64,000 bases of DNA, taken from NCBI GenBank assembly GCA_008360975.2, contig CM039210.1, positions 15,626,293 to 15,690,292 of the forward strand, read 5' to 3'. Shown here in pieces: positions 1-12,390 of this stretch; the stretch's first letter is position 1, and each line of letters starts with the position of its first letter. This DNA is from Lichenostomus cassidix (Eukaryota; Chordata; Aves; Passeriformes; Meliphagidae). The notes beneath the pieces are model-generated. The model searched no databases, was not told the DNA's origin, and saw nothing but the letters and a program-made list of their open reading frames with translations. The position numbers and the translations under genes are program-made.

Positions 1-1
1 C

Positions 2-1441
2 AAATTACCTGAAATTCCAGACAATAAAACAATTGAATGTAAACGGGTACCCGAGTACAGGCAGAAAGTTAAAGTAACTTGGAACATAACAGGTTATGAT
101 TGGATGCAGTACCTGAGCAAAAGGGACTGTCTTTTAAGCCATGGGAAGTTGGGACAAAATCTAGAGTGGTGGGTTAAAGATCAAAACCTGGCCAAACGGC
201 AATGCTTCCTGCCACATTATCAAAAGGTCACAGAGAATGTCACAGAGACCACCCTGATATGGAAATGTGAAGCAAAGGATAGAAAGGATCGAATAGAGCC
301 CTGGGACAGTGCATGGTCCCTGAGCATACTCCAAAAATTTCAATATATGGCAAACACCCCCTGGTGCTTAAAATGGACAGGCCCTGAAGAGGAAACTGAT
401 CCAACAGTAATAAACACTGCCACCAGCAGCAGAGAACAGGCAGACAAAGTAAGTTGGTGGGCACGTAATAAAACCTATGACTGCACATCTGATAATGTAA
501 AAATAAAACAAGTACCATCGCTGGCGGTTGCTATGCGAATTGGCTGTGCCTGCAGAAGAATCAAACATAAACAGGATAAGGTAAGTTTTGGAGTAAAAAT
601 AGGATGTAATAGAGGTACGATCAAGAGCCCAGGACAATTTGTTTGGGTAACAAGTGATGGTACTTGGACAACCCACCTGCCTGTGGACGGAAAAGTAAAG
701 GAATTTACTCTGGGCCTCCCTACTCTATGTCCAATTTGGAAAAAGTCCCCATTCAATGGGGAACGTGAACTTTTGCAAATAAGGACAAGACGAGAGGTTT
801 CAGATAGTGAAAATCAGGATGAAACTTGGCAAGAACCCTCTAGTGGAGTAAAGTTTGGGTGGGCTCTAGAATCTCTGTTTGGCCCTATAGCAAACTACCG
901 AAACAGAGAAATGATGTACAGACTTACAGGTCAGGTAGAGAGGTTAGTAAGGATTACTCGGGAAGGATTCAAAGAACTAAACACGCAATTACAAGCTACT
1001 ACCAAAATGACTTTGCAAAATCGATTGGCTTTAGATATGTTACTCCTGAAAGAACATGGAGTGTGCGGGTTTTTAAAAGGACAAGTTGATCATTGTTGCA
1101 TCCATATCCCAAATGTAACTGCAGATGTAGAACATGACATCAGTCAATTGAAACAAATAGAGCGTAAAGCAAGGGATGAACAAAAGGACTTGACTACTAG
1201 TTGGTTAGATAAAATCTTCAAGGGGTTGGGTTGGAATGTGAGTTCATGGATTAAATCTATCATTGAAAACTTAATAATTTTTATTAGTTATGTTTTTAGT
1301 ACTTTGGGTAATCTACAGCATACTGAAAAGAGAGATACGGAGAAAGACATCCTGGAACCGACAGATAATGAGGGCACTGACACGAAACAAGGATCCACGT
1401 CCATTGTCTGCGGATTCTCCAGTCCACAACAACATCCATAA
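2..1441 (+). CDS. env: ERV envelope, C-terminal part (left-edge ERV)
   Basis: The frame is open from the first bases of the window, so the 5' part of env is cut off by the window edge; the first ATG (104) is probably internal. The product is a retroviral Env: C-terminal part of the surface subunit, a furin-type site (R-T-R-R, 782-793), then the transmembrane subunit. That subunit has a Q-N-R-L-A-L-D heptad/immunosuppressive-like segment, a Cys motif C-X9-CC (1064-1099) and a hydrophobic membrane segment near 1250-1320 followed by a hydrophilic tail. It is clearly homologous along its length to the minus-strand Env at 60160-61623, which shares cysteines, the W-T-T-H and L-C-P-x-W-K blocks and the same C-X9-CC. 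No stop occurs in the visible part. A polypurine tract and LTR follow, so this is the 3' end of a provirus on +. Confidence 0.85.
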   Translation, partial: KLPEIPDNKTIECKRVPEYRQKVKVTWNITGYDWMQYLSKRDCLLSHGKLGQNLEWWVKDQNLAKRQCFLPHYQKVTENVTETTLIWKCEAKDRKDRIEPWDSAWSLSILQKFQYMANTPWCLKWTGPEEETDPTVINTATSSREQADKVSWWARNKTYDCTSDNVKIKQVPSLAVAMRIGCACRRIKHKQDKVSFGVKIGCNRGTIKSPGQFVWVTSDGTWTTHLPVDGKVKEFTLGLPTLCPIWKKSPFNGERELLQIRTRREVSDSENQDETWQEPSSGVKFGWALESLFGPIANYRNREMMYRLTGQVERLVRITREGFKELNTQLQATTKMTLQNRLALDMLLLKEHGVCGFLKGQVDHCCIHIPNVTADVEHDISQLKQIERKARDEQKDLTTSWLDKIFKGLGWNVSSWIKSIIENLIIFISYVFSTLGNLQHTEKRDTEKDILEPTDNEGTDTKQGSTSIVCGFSSPQQHP

Positions 1442-1535
1442 CAACGCTCATAACAACCCTGGATTCGAAGACGAGCATCCAGTATAAAGGACTATATCAA
1501 GTGAAAGCATTCACACCTATAAAGTGAAAATGTTT

Positions 1536-1548
1536 TCAAAGGGGGGAA
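1536..1548 (+). other. Polypurine tract of left-edge ERV
   Basis: A purine run (TCAAAGGGGGGAA) directly precedes the LTR start, the expected site for plus-strand DNA priming. Confidence 0.75.
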
Positions 1549-1947
1549 TGTTAACATTGGGTTAAAATGTTAGTTAAAAATAGGCTTTAGGAACAGGATA
1601 GGTAGGCACTGCATGTACAGGGCTCAGCGACATGATCACGAAGATTGCTTAGAGAATGGGGATTGTTTTAGTGAAATCATGCGGATTAGCACCTGTGAAA
1701 TAAATCAGAAATACTATGGGAGATAAGGGGGCTTAAAGTCATGCTTGGGGGGAAACAATGGAACAATGATAAGTTGATGATTAACATATGATTACATCAC
1801 TGTTCTGTAAGGAAAGGTATAAAATTGTACTTGTTTCAAACCTATGGCGAAGTCAGATTTGGGTGGATGTTACACCCCGACTTCCCGAGCTCGAATAAAG
1901 GCACCTGCATATAATCATTCCGTGATTATGTGTTTTCCACGCTAACA
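1549..1947 (+). mobile_element. 3' LTR of left-edge ERV
   Basis: The 399-bp LTR starts TGTTAAC just after the polypurine tract and ends GCTAACA, short inverted ends of the TG...CA type. TATAAAA lies at 1818-1824 and AATAAA at 1894-1899, giving U3-R-U5 order on +. The target-site duplication cannot be tested because the other proviral end is outside the window. The right boundary rests on the inverted end only. Confidence 0.75.
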
Positions 1948-4900
1948 CGAGAAGGTCATTTAGTGACGATCAGGAGTTTAACCTTTCCGGGAACGGTTTG
2001 TACTTCAGGGTCAGAGAAGAAGCTCAGTACGGGGCAGGTTCACAATTGAGCGTGGAAAGTTGGGGAGGGGGAGGGGATGACCCCCCACCCTGGCTCACCA
2101 GGTGACCCCGCAGAGGGTGCGGCGTGTTCAGATCCCTGTGTCTCTTAGCCCTCCCTTCCCCTCTTCCCCCAGCGCTGCGACTGCAACCCCGCTTCCCATG
2201 AAGTCAGTCGTGTTGCTTGTCTAGCCCTTCTCGGCAGCCAGGTACAGGGCTGGTTTTGACCTTCATCTAAGAGATAGGTCTGATTGGTTTGACCAGTTCG
2301 TTTCTTTTTTCCTCATCTTTCTTTAATAAGTGCATCGATCTCTTCTTCAGGAGCTGGCTGGCATTTACTGGAATTAAAATGTGAGGTTTTCATAAAGCGA
2401 AATTCCCAGTCTGAACAGATAATTAAACTGCCCCAAAGAAAGAGACATGTTTAGACAGGTCAAACAATGATTTTGTCTTGGGAACTCAAAATCAGACAGA
2501 AACGCTCTTGCTTAAGAATTTAAAAAGTAGCATTAACCCAACTTTTAAAAGTGCCTGCCTTCCTTCCTTCCTTCCTTCCTTCCTTCCCTCCCTCCCTCCC
2601 TCCCCGTTATTAATTTCACTCTGCTAAAGATTCCAAAGCTAAGCCTAACTCTTTGATACCTCTGCCTCAGTCTTGGAGGCAGTGGGACAGAGGTATAAAT
2701 ACGTAGGCATAAATGGTTTGACAATAACACCTAACAAGCTCTTTGCAGCGTGTATGTATGGAGATGGATGCACTGCACATGCACGGGCAGCTCGGTTAAA
2801 TGATCTTTTCTCTGTTTTGGAAGATCTGTCTCACAGACTCAACGCATCCATGTGAAAGCCAAGCGCAAAAGGAGCTGGATGCTCCTTGCACAGATGTTTG
2901 CACTGGATGGCACTGTCTCCTGTATTTGCCACTCCAAACTCTTACCAAATGAATCAAATGGTACCCCCCCAAGAACTTATACACCTCATTTTCAGCAGTG
3001 CATTCTGCAGTCCTTCCCATCAGAGATGCTTGGGAACCTGTGTTCGAGAAAAAGAGCCTTTTCTTGGACCAGGAAGAAATAAGCAAGTTCAGACTTCTGA
3101 TACAGTGTATCTCAAGCTCACAATGCAGAATGTATGAGTTTCTTTACATAGCAGGAACTGCCACAAGGAAGTGTCTGGAATCCTTTCTCAATATAGCTTT
3201 GCATTTTATAAACCAGGTGCTCCATTTTTATTATATATTTTCATGTTTTTATGATAGCATCTATGTTTAATAATATGTAATAATAGAGATTATATGCATA
3301 CTACATTGCATATTACACATTATATGGGTATCTGTAGATCTATAGACCCACATGAAATTCCTGCAGTTTCATATAACATCTAAATGTAGGTTTACAGACT
3401 CGATCCTCCAAATTGTTAATTACATCCTCCAGGTGGATCACTGCTCTCAGGTCCAAGTTTGATGCACCAGAAGGCTTTAAATACGGTTTAAGATAAAAAT
3501 TGACCCCTTCGATGTTCAATAAGTCTAGTTGTTCATTTGGGGAAGAAAAAACATGCAGAAAAATAGTGGACTATCTTTTGAAAATTGCTCCTGTCATTTC
3601 TGAACCACGTGGGAGAAATAATCCCTTTTAAACATGTCCAGAAAGTGCCATCACCCCAAAAAAGAAGCAATAAAAAAAAACAAAACAAAACAAACCCACC
3701 TCCATTATGTCAGTTCATATAATTATTCATTTCCCTCCTGTAAGAATAATAATCTTGGCTAAAATAGGACAATGATGAAGTTAATGAAAGAATCATTTGA
3801 TACTTATCACATTTTTGCTTAGAAGGAATTGGTTGATACCATTTTAGTTGGAAAAATCCACGTTCATTTTTGAAGCTAGTTAAGCTCACTACTTTCCTTC
3901 TTCATTTATACAGAAAATATAAACATAACGTCTTTTTCTGATGGAGAGATCCTGCATTAATCAGTACACATATCAGAGCCCTGGTTTTCAGGTGTGCCTC
4001 GAAGAGATACAAAAATGAGATCCAAATTGTGTGTGTGTGTAAACAAAATTAATTAAAGGGCCCTTATTACTATAATGGAAAACAATAGGATTTTGTATTT
4101 TAGTTCAGTGAAAATTGAATCTTGCCTAATCTTGCAGAGTTTTGAAAGCCAAATATTTACAGTCAAGGCACGTTCAGAAGTTCTCATTTTATTACTTAAA
4201 TACATTTTTATAATGGCATCATGTTCAAACTTTTTAAAACTTAACTTCCAAAGAACACATCAAACTTTCTATCTTGGTTTTTGAGACTATCAGTTCTTCC
4301 CTCAGAAAAGCATCCTCTGACCTAATGAAAGTTTTGTGTAAGTTTGAATTAAGCAGTGGAAGTCTTTCTTAAATTATTCAAACAACTAACACAAAAATAA
4401 TATATCTCACAGCTATCATGTACTTCAAGCAATTTAATCTTGTGAAGAGGACAAAGTATGGTGGTTTTTTTCCAAGATGAATTCTACAATATGGAGTTTT
4501 ATAGACATCTCTCCTATGGAAAAGCATGTACTGACTGAGGATGGTGATTCTGGCTTTGGTACTTTCATTGCTTGGCTAGATAATTTTCCATGTGGCCAAC
4601 TTTCTGCTCACAAATGCAGGTATACTATTTGCACATGGAGTTCTGAGGAGAGAAAGTCATTAGAGAAAAGATGGAAAAATAGAATTAAAGCATTACACCT
4701 TGCCAGAATAATTAAAAATTATTTTAAATGTTTTATCTCCATTTTTTTATCCAGTAGTTGCAGTTGTATGAAAGATACTTTTTAAAAGAAGTTGTCTTGC
4801 CAAAAGGGTGGTGCTATAAAATCTAATGTATTTTGGGAGTAAATAATTTAAAATTCAGTAGTGTGTGTGTCCCCCTCTTAAATTCCTGTGAAGACACTAC

Positions 4901-6650
4901 TGAATAGCTTGCTTTCACATATAAGTCTGTAAAATTAACAAGAGATGGGCTGAAGGACTGCATTTTTATATCAACAGCTACATATCCTTATAACCTGATT
5001 AACTGGGCCAAACTCTGTCCCTTTGAAGAAAATTTAATAAATAAATTAATTTGGTGATTATTCCCTACTTCATAATTCACTATTTTTCTCCACTTGAATT
5101 ATTAGAGCTCAACAGCAACTCATGCCTAACGTCACTGGAACTGACTTGCCCAGAGGGCTTAGCTGATTTCTGAAGATCAAAAGTAATTTTCATGTATATC
5201 TATATGCATGTTGACATTATTGTATATCTAGTAACTGCTTTAAAGAAGATTAAACCTGAGTGTGAATACACTCTGAAGGATGTAGACACCAGATAATGGA
5301 TAGTCTATATGAGAAAGTGAGTACATGTAATCACAAAACAATGTTTATAGACAGTGTAAAAAAAAATAAAATTACAATTTCCAGAGCTAAGTGTTTGTAT
5401 TTATGTGCTTCAGGTAATGGCACGTTATAGAAAAAATATGCAGACAATTGTTCTAATATTAACTTTTCTGATTTGAAAGAAAATCAGTTCTAACATGTTT
5501 TTATGTCTGTTTTGAAAATAAGTAAATTCAAAGAGAAACATTTCCATGCTCATTAGAATGGAAAACATTATTTGATGGATTTTATTTTGATAATTTAAAT
5601 AATAGTATCTTTCTACTTTGTCTGACTCAGCTGCTTCTATTTATTATGTTTATCATTTTATACAACACCAAAATCGATACAAAATCAAAGATCATGTTAT
5701 GCTTCTGAACAAAATATAGGATTTTTACAATATATATTGTGGGGGACTGTTTATCTTAAAGCATCAAAGACTTTTACTGTAGTGTGACCTATTTTTAAAA
5801 TATAGTTTAATTCTTATTTATTAATTTTATTTCAACACCATTAATATGATCGCTCATTAAATTATTTTGATTAGGATATAGTATGTATCAGGTAAAGGTA
5901 TCCTAAAACACATTGTCAAATTCGCCATAATTAATTAATGTTTTCTATTTTTCACTCTGTTTAAACATGAAATTTGCATAATCCTATAGAAACCAGAGTC
6001 TTTCTGCCGTACTGTTCTTTGCTCCAATTAGTTATATGGCAAATCATATTTTTCCATCATTTGCCTTACAAAGGAAAGAAGGCTTAGAATTATACCATCT
6101 CTGCTGAACAAATTGTTAATTATTTGTTGTATATTGTAACTATTACAAATGTGGGGATTTGATTTCAGACGAGGTCTACTCAGGCATTTTTATTCTGCAC
6201 CATCTCTGGCAGAAATAGATGCAAGCACATTTTTGTGTGTCAATGAATCTTTTGGGAAAAAATTGCAATTCGCCAAATAAAATTTTAACCAAGAAAATCA
6301 GGACAATTACTGTGCCTGCAATATTGAAACTTTTGACTGGGTCCACTGTCAGCACCCCGCCAACTCTCTCACAGATATAGGTGTGCTGCGAGTATGTCTG
6401 TGAGGGAGCAAGGGAGGGACCACAATTCATAAAGCTTCTTGTATTAATCACGAGAACCTGCGTTATTGTAAATAGTCGGGAACCGAAGATGTTACTGCAC
6501 TAATAAGCAGACAGCAGACCTCACCTTTGACGAAGCAAAAAGTCTCCATTCCCTGCGGAGACACTTCCTAGTGTTTCGAATCTATTGTTTAAAATAGCTA
6601 CTCTTGCTTCTCACCTCCAGCTGTCATTTTGGATTTGCAAAGATCTTTAA
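1948..6650. other. Non-coding host sequence, no gene recognised
   Basis: Apart from the CTTC repeat at about 2.56-2.60 kb and A-rich low-complexity DNA near 3.67 kb, this is AT-rich unique-looking sequence with only short chance open frames. It contains no recognised exon, RNA gene or mobile element. Confidence 0.5.
2556..2605. repeat. (CTTC)n / (CCCT)n microsatellite
   Basis: About seven CTTC units run directly into CCCT units. Open frames crossing it on the minus strand are repeat artefacts. Confidence 0.9.
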
Positions 6651-6699
6651 ATATAATTATTGGTATAATTAGGAATAGTAATATTAAAGATAGCAACAG

Positions 6700-7700
6700 G
6701 AAGGAGGGGAGGTGATGCCCGCCGGAGCCGGCAGCCCATTTGTATCCCATGCAGTAGCCTCGCACCACGGAGCTCTGCACGCCCCACGTGTGGCATGTGA
6801 CCCCCATCTGGGCAGGCGGGCGGGCATGCCTTGGGTCGTCCTTCAGCCCCTTCCTCCTTTTCTCCCCAAACGCTGCGTCCCACAAGCAAAGTCCCTTGTG
6901 CGCCGCGGAAGGACCGAGGCTCAGAGGCCAGTGTGCGAATGCTGAGAGAGCGCCTCCGCGGAGCCCCAGCAGCCAGCACGGATCTGTGTGTCGTCCCTCC
7001 CTCCCGTGGCTTTCTGATTCGGGGCGGGAGTAAGGAGGTGAGTGGGTGGGAAATGTCAGGGAGAAGGGGAGGGGGGAGCCACGTTGCAGTTCAGTGTGAG
7101 GCAGCACCTGTGGCTACCCCTCTTCCTTCATCACCCCTTTTGTTTTCCTCTCCTGCCTACCGTTGAATGAGCAGAGTTAGACTCGAAAAGTCACAACTGA
7201 TCTCTGCGAGGATGTATGTGACGTATGTGTCTTGCTGAGGGGCTGCGGAGGGGAGCGAATCGGTGGCAGGCATCGCGGCGGTAAGTACCGGGGCACAGAG
7301 CAGCCCTGCCACCCTGCGCCGCGGCAGCCTCGCCGCTGCCCCCCATCCCCCCCACGCACTCTTGCGGGAGCTCGGGCTTTGCCGAGGGCTTGGTAAAACC
7401 AGACAATGCCCCGCTGGGCTCCGGAGGAGACCACGCTGTGTCACCCACGGGGCAGGAAGAGTGTCCGGGGAGGGCTACCCTGCCCGCAGTCTCCCGAGGG
7501 CTCCGGGAGAAAAGGCAGGGCATCACCCCCCAATCCTCCGCCGGCCTCCTTACCGCCCTTCGATTCCTCGGATCCCTTGTTTGCTTTCTATGGCACTTCA
7601 GTCTTCTGAAAGTTTATGCTGGACTGAGTGGGCTGCGACGGACGCAGTAACCCCAGACAGCAGCAGAGCATGGGAGAGCAGGGAGAGATTCCTCTGTGCC
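6700..7700. promoter_or_regulatory. CpG-rich island, candidate promoter of the mir-9-2 host transcript
   Basis: GC-rich, CpG-dense sequence sits in otherwise AT-rich DNA. It contains a strong 5' splice-site string (CGGCG|GTAAGT at 7280/7281, + strand) and another (GAG|GTGAGT near 7037). The overlapping open frames on both strands show no recognisable domain and are typical of GC-rich DNA. A promoter role is inferred from CpG density, the donor-like sites and position upstream of mir-9-2 on the same strand. Confidence 0.45.
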
Positions 7701-10470
7701 TCCCCCCCCCCCCCCCGCCCCGCTTTGTCCTTATTCCCATTTCCTTAATTTCTTGCTCTTAATGATAAATCTTATTTAACCGAACAAAGACTATTGGATT
7801 ACAAGACTGATCACCTGATAGCGATTTACCTATTGGTTTGTTATACACACACACGCACACTCATCTATCGGAGGCTGCATTGAGCTGGAAGCGGTAACAC
7901 TTGTAGGGGAACTGGTATTCACACCGTTTCGGGTAGAGCTGGTACACATAAGGCAATACGTACACACACACACGCTCGTATCAGAAAGAGAGAGAGAGCA
8001 AATTGTCATGTTCCCATCTGGCTGCCTTTTAACAAATAATCAAAATAAATAAGACTTTGCTGCTGGTTAGGGTGAGGTGGAACCGTTAGTTTTTTTATTG
8101 CCCTGGGTGTATAAGGCTGACAATTGCTTTTCCCAGGACCGTCTGTCCATTAGTTGGAGGAAAAAAAAAAAAAAAGAGAAACGCTATTGGGAAACTGTTT
8201 ATGTGAGGGAGACAGGTGGAAGAAAATAAATAAAAGTTCTGCTTAGTTAGGTTGGCAAAGTAGGTTAGCTTCAGAAAGCCTTTTATAACGAATATGCAGG
8301 TGTTAAAGTCCGTATATACACTTCTTTCTACTCTCAGTGAGTTCAGGTTTTGGCGTCTGAGGGGAGGTGCCCTGAAAAGGTAGGTGACCGTTTTATCCCA
8401 CTCTGTGAGTCTGTTAATCGGCTGCAAACTGCACTCCTTTGCCAACCATTCCCAGATTTTCTGCAATATGCCTACTACCATAGGCTGCCGTCTCAGCCTT
8501 GACGATTCTTCAACTTGACGATTGAAGATGATAGGTTTATATGTTCTGATTCATTTGTATTTGAATATGTTACTCTAGTTCTTGATTCATTCATTGCTAC
8601 TGAAAAGCTGGGAAAGAAAAGGGAAGGGGAGGAGAGTCGGACGTACTCACTTGTAGGGCAAAGGACCATAATGGTTTTGTACGTTTGGACTGTCAATACC
8701 CTATGGTATTTTATTAAATAAGTAGTCCTAGTGTTATCAGACACGAGAGAGAAACATATTAAGAGATGTCTGACACTTTTTGCCAAATAGGCATGCACAC
8801 AGCTCTCTGCAAAATTGCAAGGTTTTAATGAAGGTGCTGCAATTCTCTTTCAGGGGGTTCTAAGAGCGTGGGAATATGTCCGAGCAGCGGCGTCGGTCAG
8901 CCGCAGAGCCGGCGCCCCGTCGATCCGCTCGTGCGTCCTGCCAGCACGGTACGGAAATATGCGACCGCCAGCCCTGGCCGCTGCTCTCTCTGGGTTTGGG
9001 GGATGAGTCAGGATGGGATGGGAGGATGTCGGCGTGTCTAGGGCAAAATGAGAGACACACGTTACTATTATTTTAGTGTAAAAATTATCAGCAGTTCCTG
9101 GAGTTAGTAAAAGAAGAGAACAATGTTCTTCGGAGAAAAAGAGCCAGGAAAATGTTAGCGCTTGTTCTTGATTTTGGACTAGATGTGATCAACCGGTAGT
9201 TAGAGACCTCTTCAGTACTTGAGTATACAAGCTGATTTTTCGTTGATTTTAATGTTATATTGATTCCTTTTAGTAGGCATACATTTTCTAAGACTGAATG
9301 CTCCTCGGTCTTGTGATGCTACTAGTGACGAACTCATTCTCAAGACCAGGGTTATTTAGCAAAATTTTTCTCATTTACCTTAATGCACATTTAGAAAAGG
9401 CACTCGAATAACTACTTTGAGTCCCTGCATTTGTGTTCACGGTACGGAAAGGTAGTTGCCACAAATTGTGCCACACACATTCTTCACGGTAAAAAAACCC
9501 TGCGTGTTGATATTTTTTCGAGCAAGGAGAAAAAACTCCTGCAGGTGCACAAAAAATGTGATTCAAACCAGACAAGTTATTATCTTCTCCAACTATAGCC
9601 CGTTGAGGAAAGTCTATTGATATATGAAACAACCAAAATTCCTAGAATGAGATCTCGGAAATTAATTATCAAAGTACACCTGGCTAATGAACAGCTGGAA
9701 TAAAAACAACAGAAAGGGGCAGTTAATCCAATCAAATGTAGCCTCCAGCTTCTCGGATGCGTCTCATCCTCCTAAAAACAACACGATTAGTACTCTTTCA
9801 TTGCCATTTGTACTTATAAAAACTGCCTCTTAGTAACATAAATCTGTCCCTTTCATTTTGATATTTAAAAAATTATTAAAAAGAGGAAAAGAGAATATGG
9901 ATAAAATAAAGAGTAATACGATCAGATAGAAAGTGTTTCCAATAAATTTTTTTCTGCACAGCATCAGCACAAAAATTAAATAAAGAATAGGGCCATTCCC
10001 CAGGGGCAAATAGTAAAATTTTACTCTTGCTTCAGATAGTGTTGTCGTTCCCCTTCTCATGGTTTGTAAGTAATGCGTTTCTTCAAATAGGAATACACAA
10101 AGTAATCCCCCTTTTTTTTTTTTTTTTTTATCCTGGCAATTAAAATGCAAAACGCTGAGAAGGCGGCGATTATTCTTGCTGAAATGTGTTTGTGGAATAT
10201 TGCCTTTCCGGATGTATATAAGACAATACAAATAAGGAGAGAGATGCTGGGGTGAGATAGTAGCGGCAGGGAGAACACACAGGTGCTGCCCTTCCCTCTG
10301 CTCTCCGTGCGTCCTTCTCGAGCTTCTCTGGGAAGACTTTGCTCGCAGTGAGGCATTTATCAACCCGATCAGGTCTCTAATTTTTGTGGGGATACAGCCC
10401 AGATCTGGAGTCAGGAGTGTGTGTATGCGGAGGTGTGCCCAATGAAACGGTCGCTCTAGTAGGGCTGAAT
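7701..10470. other. Non-coding stretch with a small CpG-rich patch
   Basis: It holds poly-C (7705-7720), short CA and GA runs (7840-8000), poly-A near 8160 and poly-T at 10112-10129. A small CpG-rich patch lies at about 8870-9010. No gene was recognised. Confidence 0.45.
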
Positions 10471-10479
10471 TCTTGCTTT

Positions 10480-10900
10480 ACAGCGGGTCACGCAGAGAGG
10501 ATCGCTGCCTTGATGTCTTCTCCCCAGGCTGCGCCAGGTTGGGCAAAGGAACGCGGTGCGGTGTGGCCCCTCCTCTCGCCCTAACCCCGCCGATCGACCG
10601 CGCTCGCCGGGGCCGTGTCGAAGACCGGTAGATGTCGCTGTCTCTCTGCCTGATGCAGCCTCGTCGAGGGCTGGAAAGCTGCGCCTACTGGGACACCCCG
10701 ACCTGTCTCGGGTCTCCTGGACTGCAGGCAGCCGGCCTCGAGCAGCGGCATCCCCCTCCTAATCTCACCGGCGTACAAGGAGCCCGCCACAGAGCGGAGC
10801 CAAGGAGAGGACTTTGGGTAGGAAACACCCTTTCGAGGAGTCATGGACATGAGGAACACCCACGCCCTGACAACCTTTTCCACTTGGTTCAGAAGTGGTC
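10480..10900. promoter_or_regulatory. CpG-rich island
   Basis: CpG-dense block of about 0.4 kb in AT-rich surroundings, one of a series upstream of mir-9-2. No coding similarity was recognised in any frame. A regulatory role is inferred from composition only. Confidence 0.35.
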
Positions 10901-11890
10901 TCCGGCAATCGAAGCTGATGTAAAGGAAAAAATTATCTAAACCGAAACAAAATCAGGTTTAGTCCTCTCTGTGAGTCAGTTATGGAAAACAGAAAAATAA
11001 CTGTTAATTTCAAACCTTAATTTATGTATTGCTTATTTTATGCCAAGTTATAAACTGATAACAAAAACAGAACAACAGAAAAGGCATCAAGACAATGTAG
11101 CTGTTAGTACTAAAACCCAGAAATATATCGTGAATGGGAACTCAACTGCATTGGCTACTTATCCTGGATTGATACTGAAGTTAACGTTTTGAATGCTCAC
11201 TAAAAACCGTTTCTAATAGAGTTTACTGTACATCACCCCTTCACTCTCCTACCTGGAAATCTAACAATTTAGCAATTTTTTTAAAATATGCATGAAAATT
11301 ATTCATTTTAAAATGCTCACTCCCTCTTCCCCTGCCGCTCCTCTTGTCTTTCTACCTCTAATCAGGAAAGACATTATTAATCAAAGAGACATTAGCATGG
11401 CTTTGGGTTGTTTTCTAAAGGATGTGTATTATGAGGTGCATTCACACTGGACATATAAGTAGGTCCAAATTATGAACTTTTGTGAGGGCAAAAGCCACTA
11501 AATTGAGCCTTTTCCTAAAAAAAAAAAAAATCTCATTTTAAGGTTCAGTTATTCTACCTAAAATTACATGGTTGTAATTTTTCAAATTTTCCTTCAAAGG
11601 TTTAAATTTAGCGGAAAAAAATAAAAGACTTTTTCTTTACCTATGTCTCCCTTCTAATCCAATCTGTAAATAATGCCAAAACATGAATGTTCACACATAG
11701 AACATACCGGAGCAGATCTGATTATAATTAAAAGATAGATGGAGATGGCTGAAGAGAAAGAAAATCTAAGTGTAAAGTATTGAATATTTAGAATATTTTA
11801 GCCATTAAAAGTATTGCAAAAAAGACGAGGGAGGGGATCTATTTCATTGATGTCCATCGCGTGAACCTGACGCCCTCTCTCATCTTATTT
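10901..11890. other. AT-rich non-coding sequence before the gap
   Basis: No coding or repeat feature was recognised. Only short A runs are present. Confidence 0.4.
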
Positions 11891-12390
11891 NNNNNNNNNN
11901 NNNNNNNNNNNNNNNNNNNNNNNNNNNNNNNNNNNNNNNNNNNNNNNNNNNNNNNNNNNNNNNNNNNNNNNNNNNNNNNNNNNNNNNNNNNNNNNNNNNN
12001 NNNNNNNNNNNNNNNNNNNNNNNNNNNNNNNNNNNNNNNNNNNNNNNNNNNNNNNNNNNNNNNNNNNNNNNNNNNNNNNNNNNNNNNNNNNNNNNNNNNN
12101 NNNNNNNNNNNNNNNNNNNNNNNNNNNNNNNNNNNNNNNNNNNNNNNNNNNNNNNNNNNNNNNNNNNNNNNNNNNNNNNNNNNNNNNNNNNNNNNNNNNN
12201 NNNNNNNNNNNNNNNNNNNNNNNNNNNNNNNNNNNNNNNNNNNNNNNNNNNNNNNNNNNNNNNNNNNNNNNNNNNNNNNNNNNNNNNNNNNNNNNNNNNN
12301 NNNNNNNNNNNNNNNNNNNNNNNNNNNNNNNNNNNNNNNNNNNNNNNNNNNNNNNNNNNNNNNNNNNNNNNNNNNNNNNNNNNNNNNNNN
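11891..12390. other. Assembly gap (500 N)
   Basis: There are exactly 500 undetermined bases, the usual placeholder size. True length is unknown. The right flank is GC-rich, a common cause of sequencing drop-out. Open frames drawn across it are meaningless. Confidence 0.99.

Noticed and set aside
2673..3270. Several short overlapping plus-strand frames.
   Set aside because: No domain, start context or splice support; ordinary chance frames.
6598..7748. Many overlapping open frames on both strands.
   Set aside because: CpG-rich DNA has few stops; no frame shows a domain, and frames on both strands are equally open.
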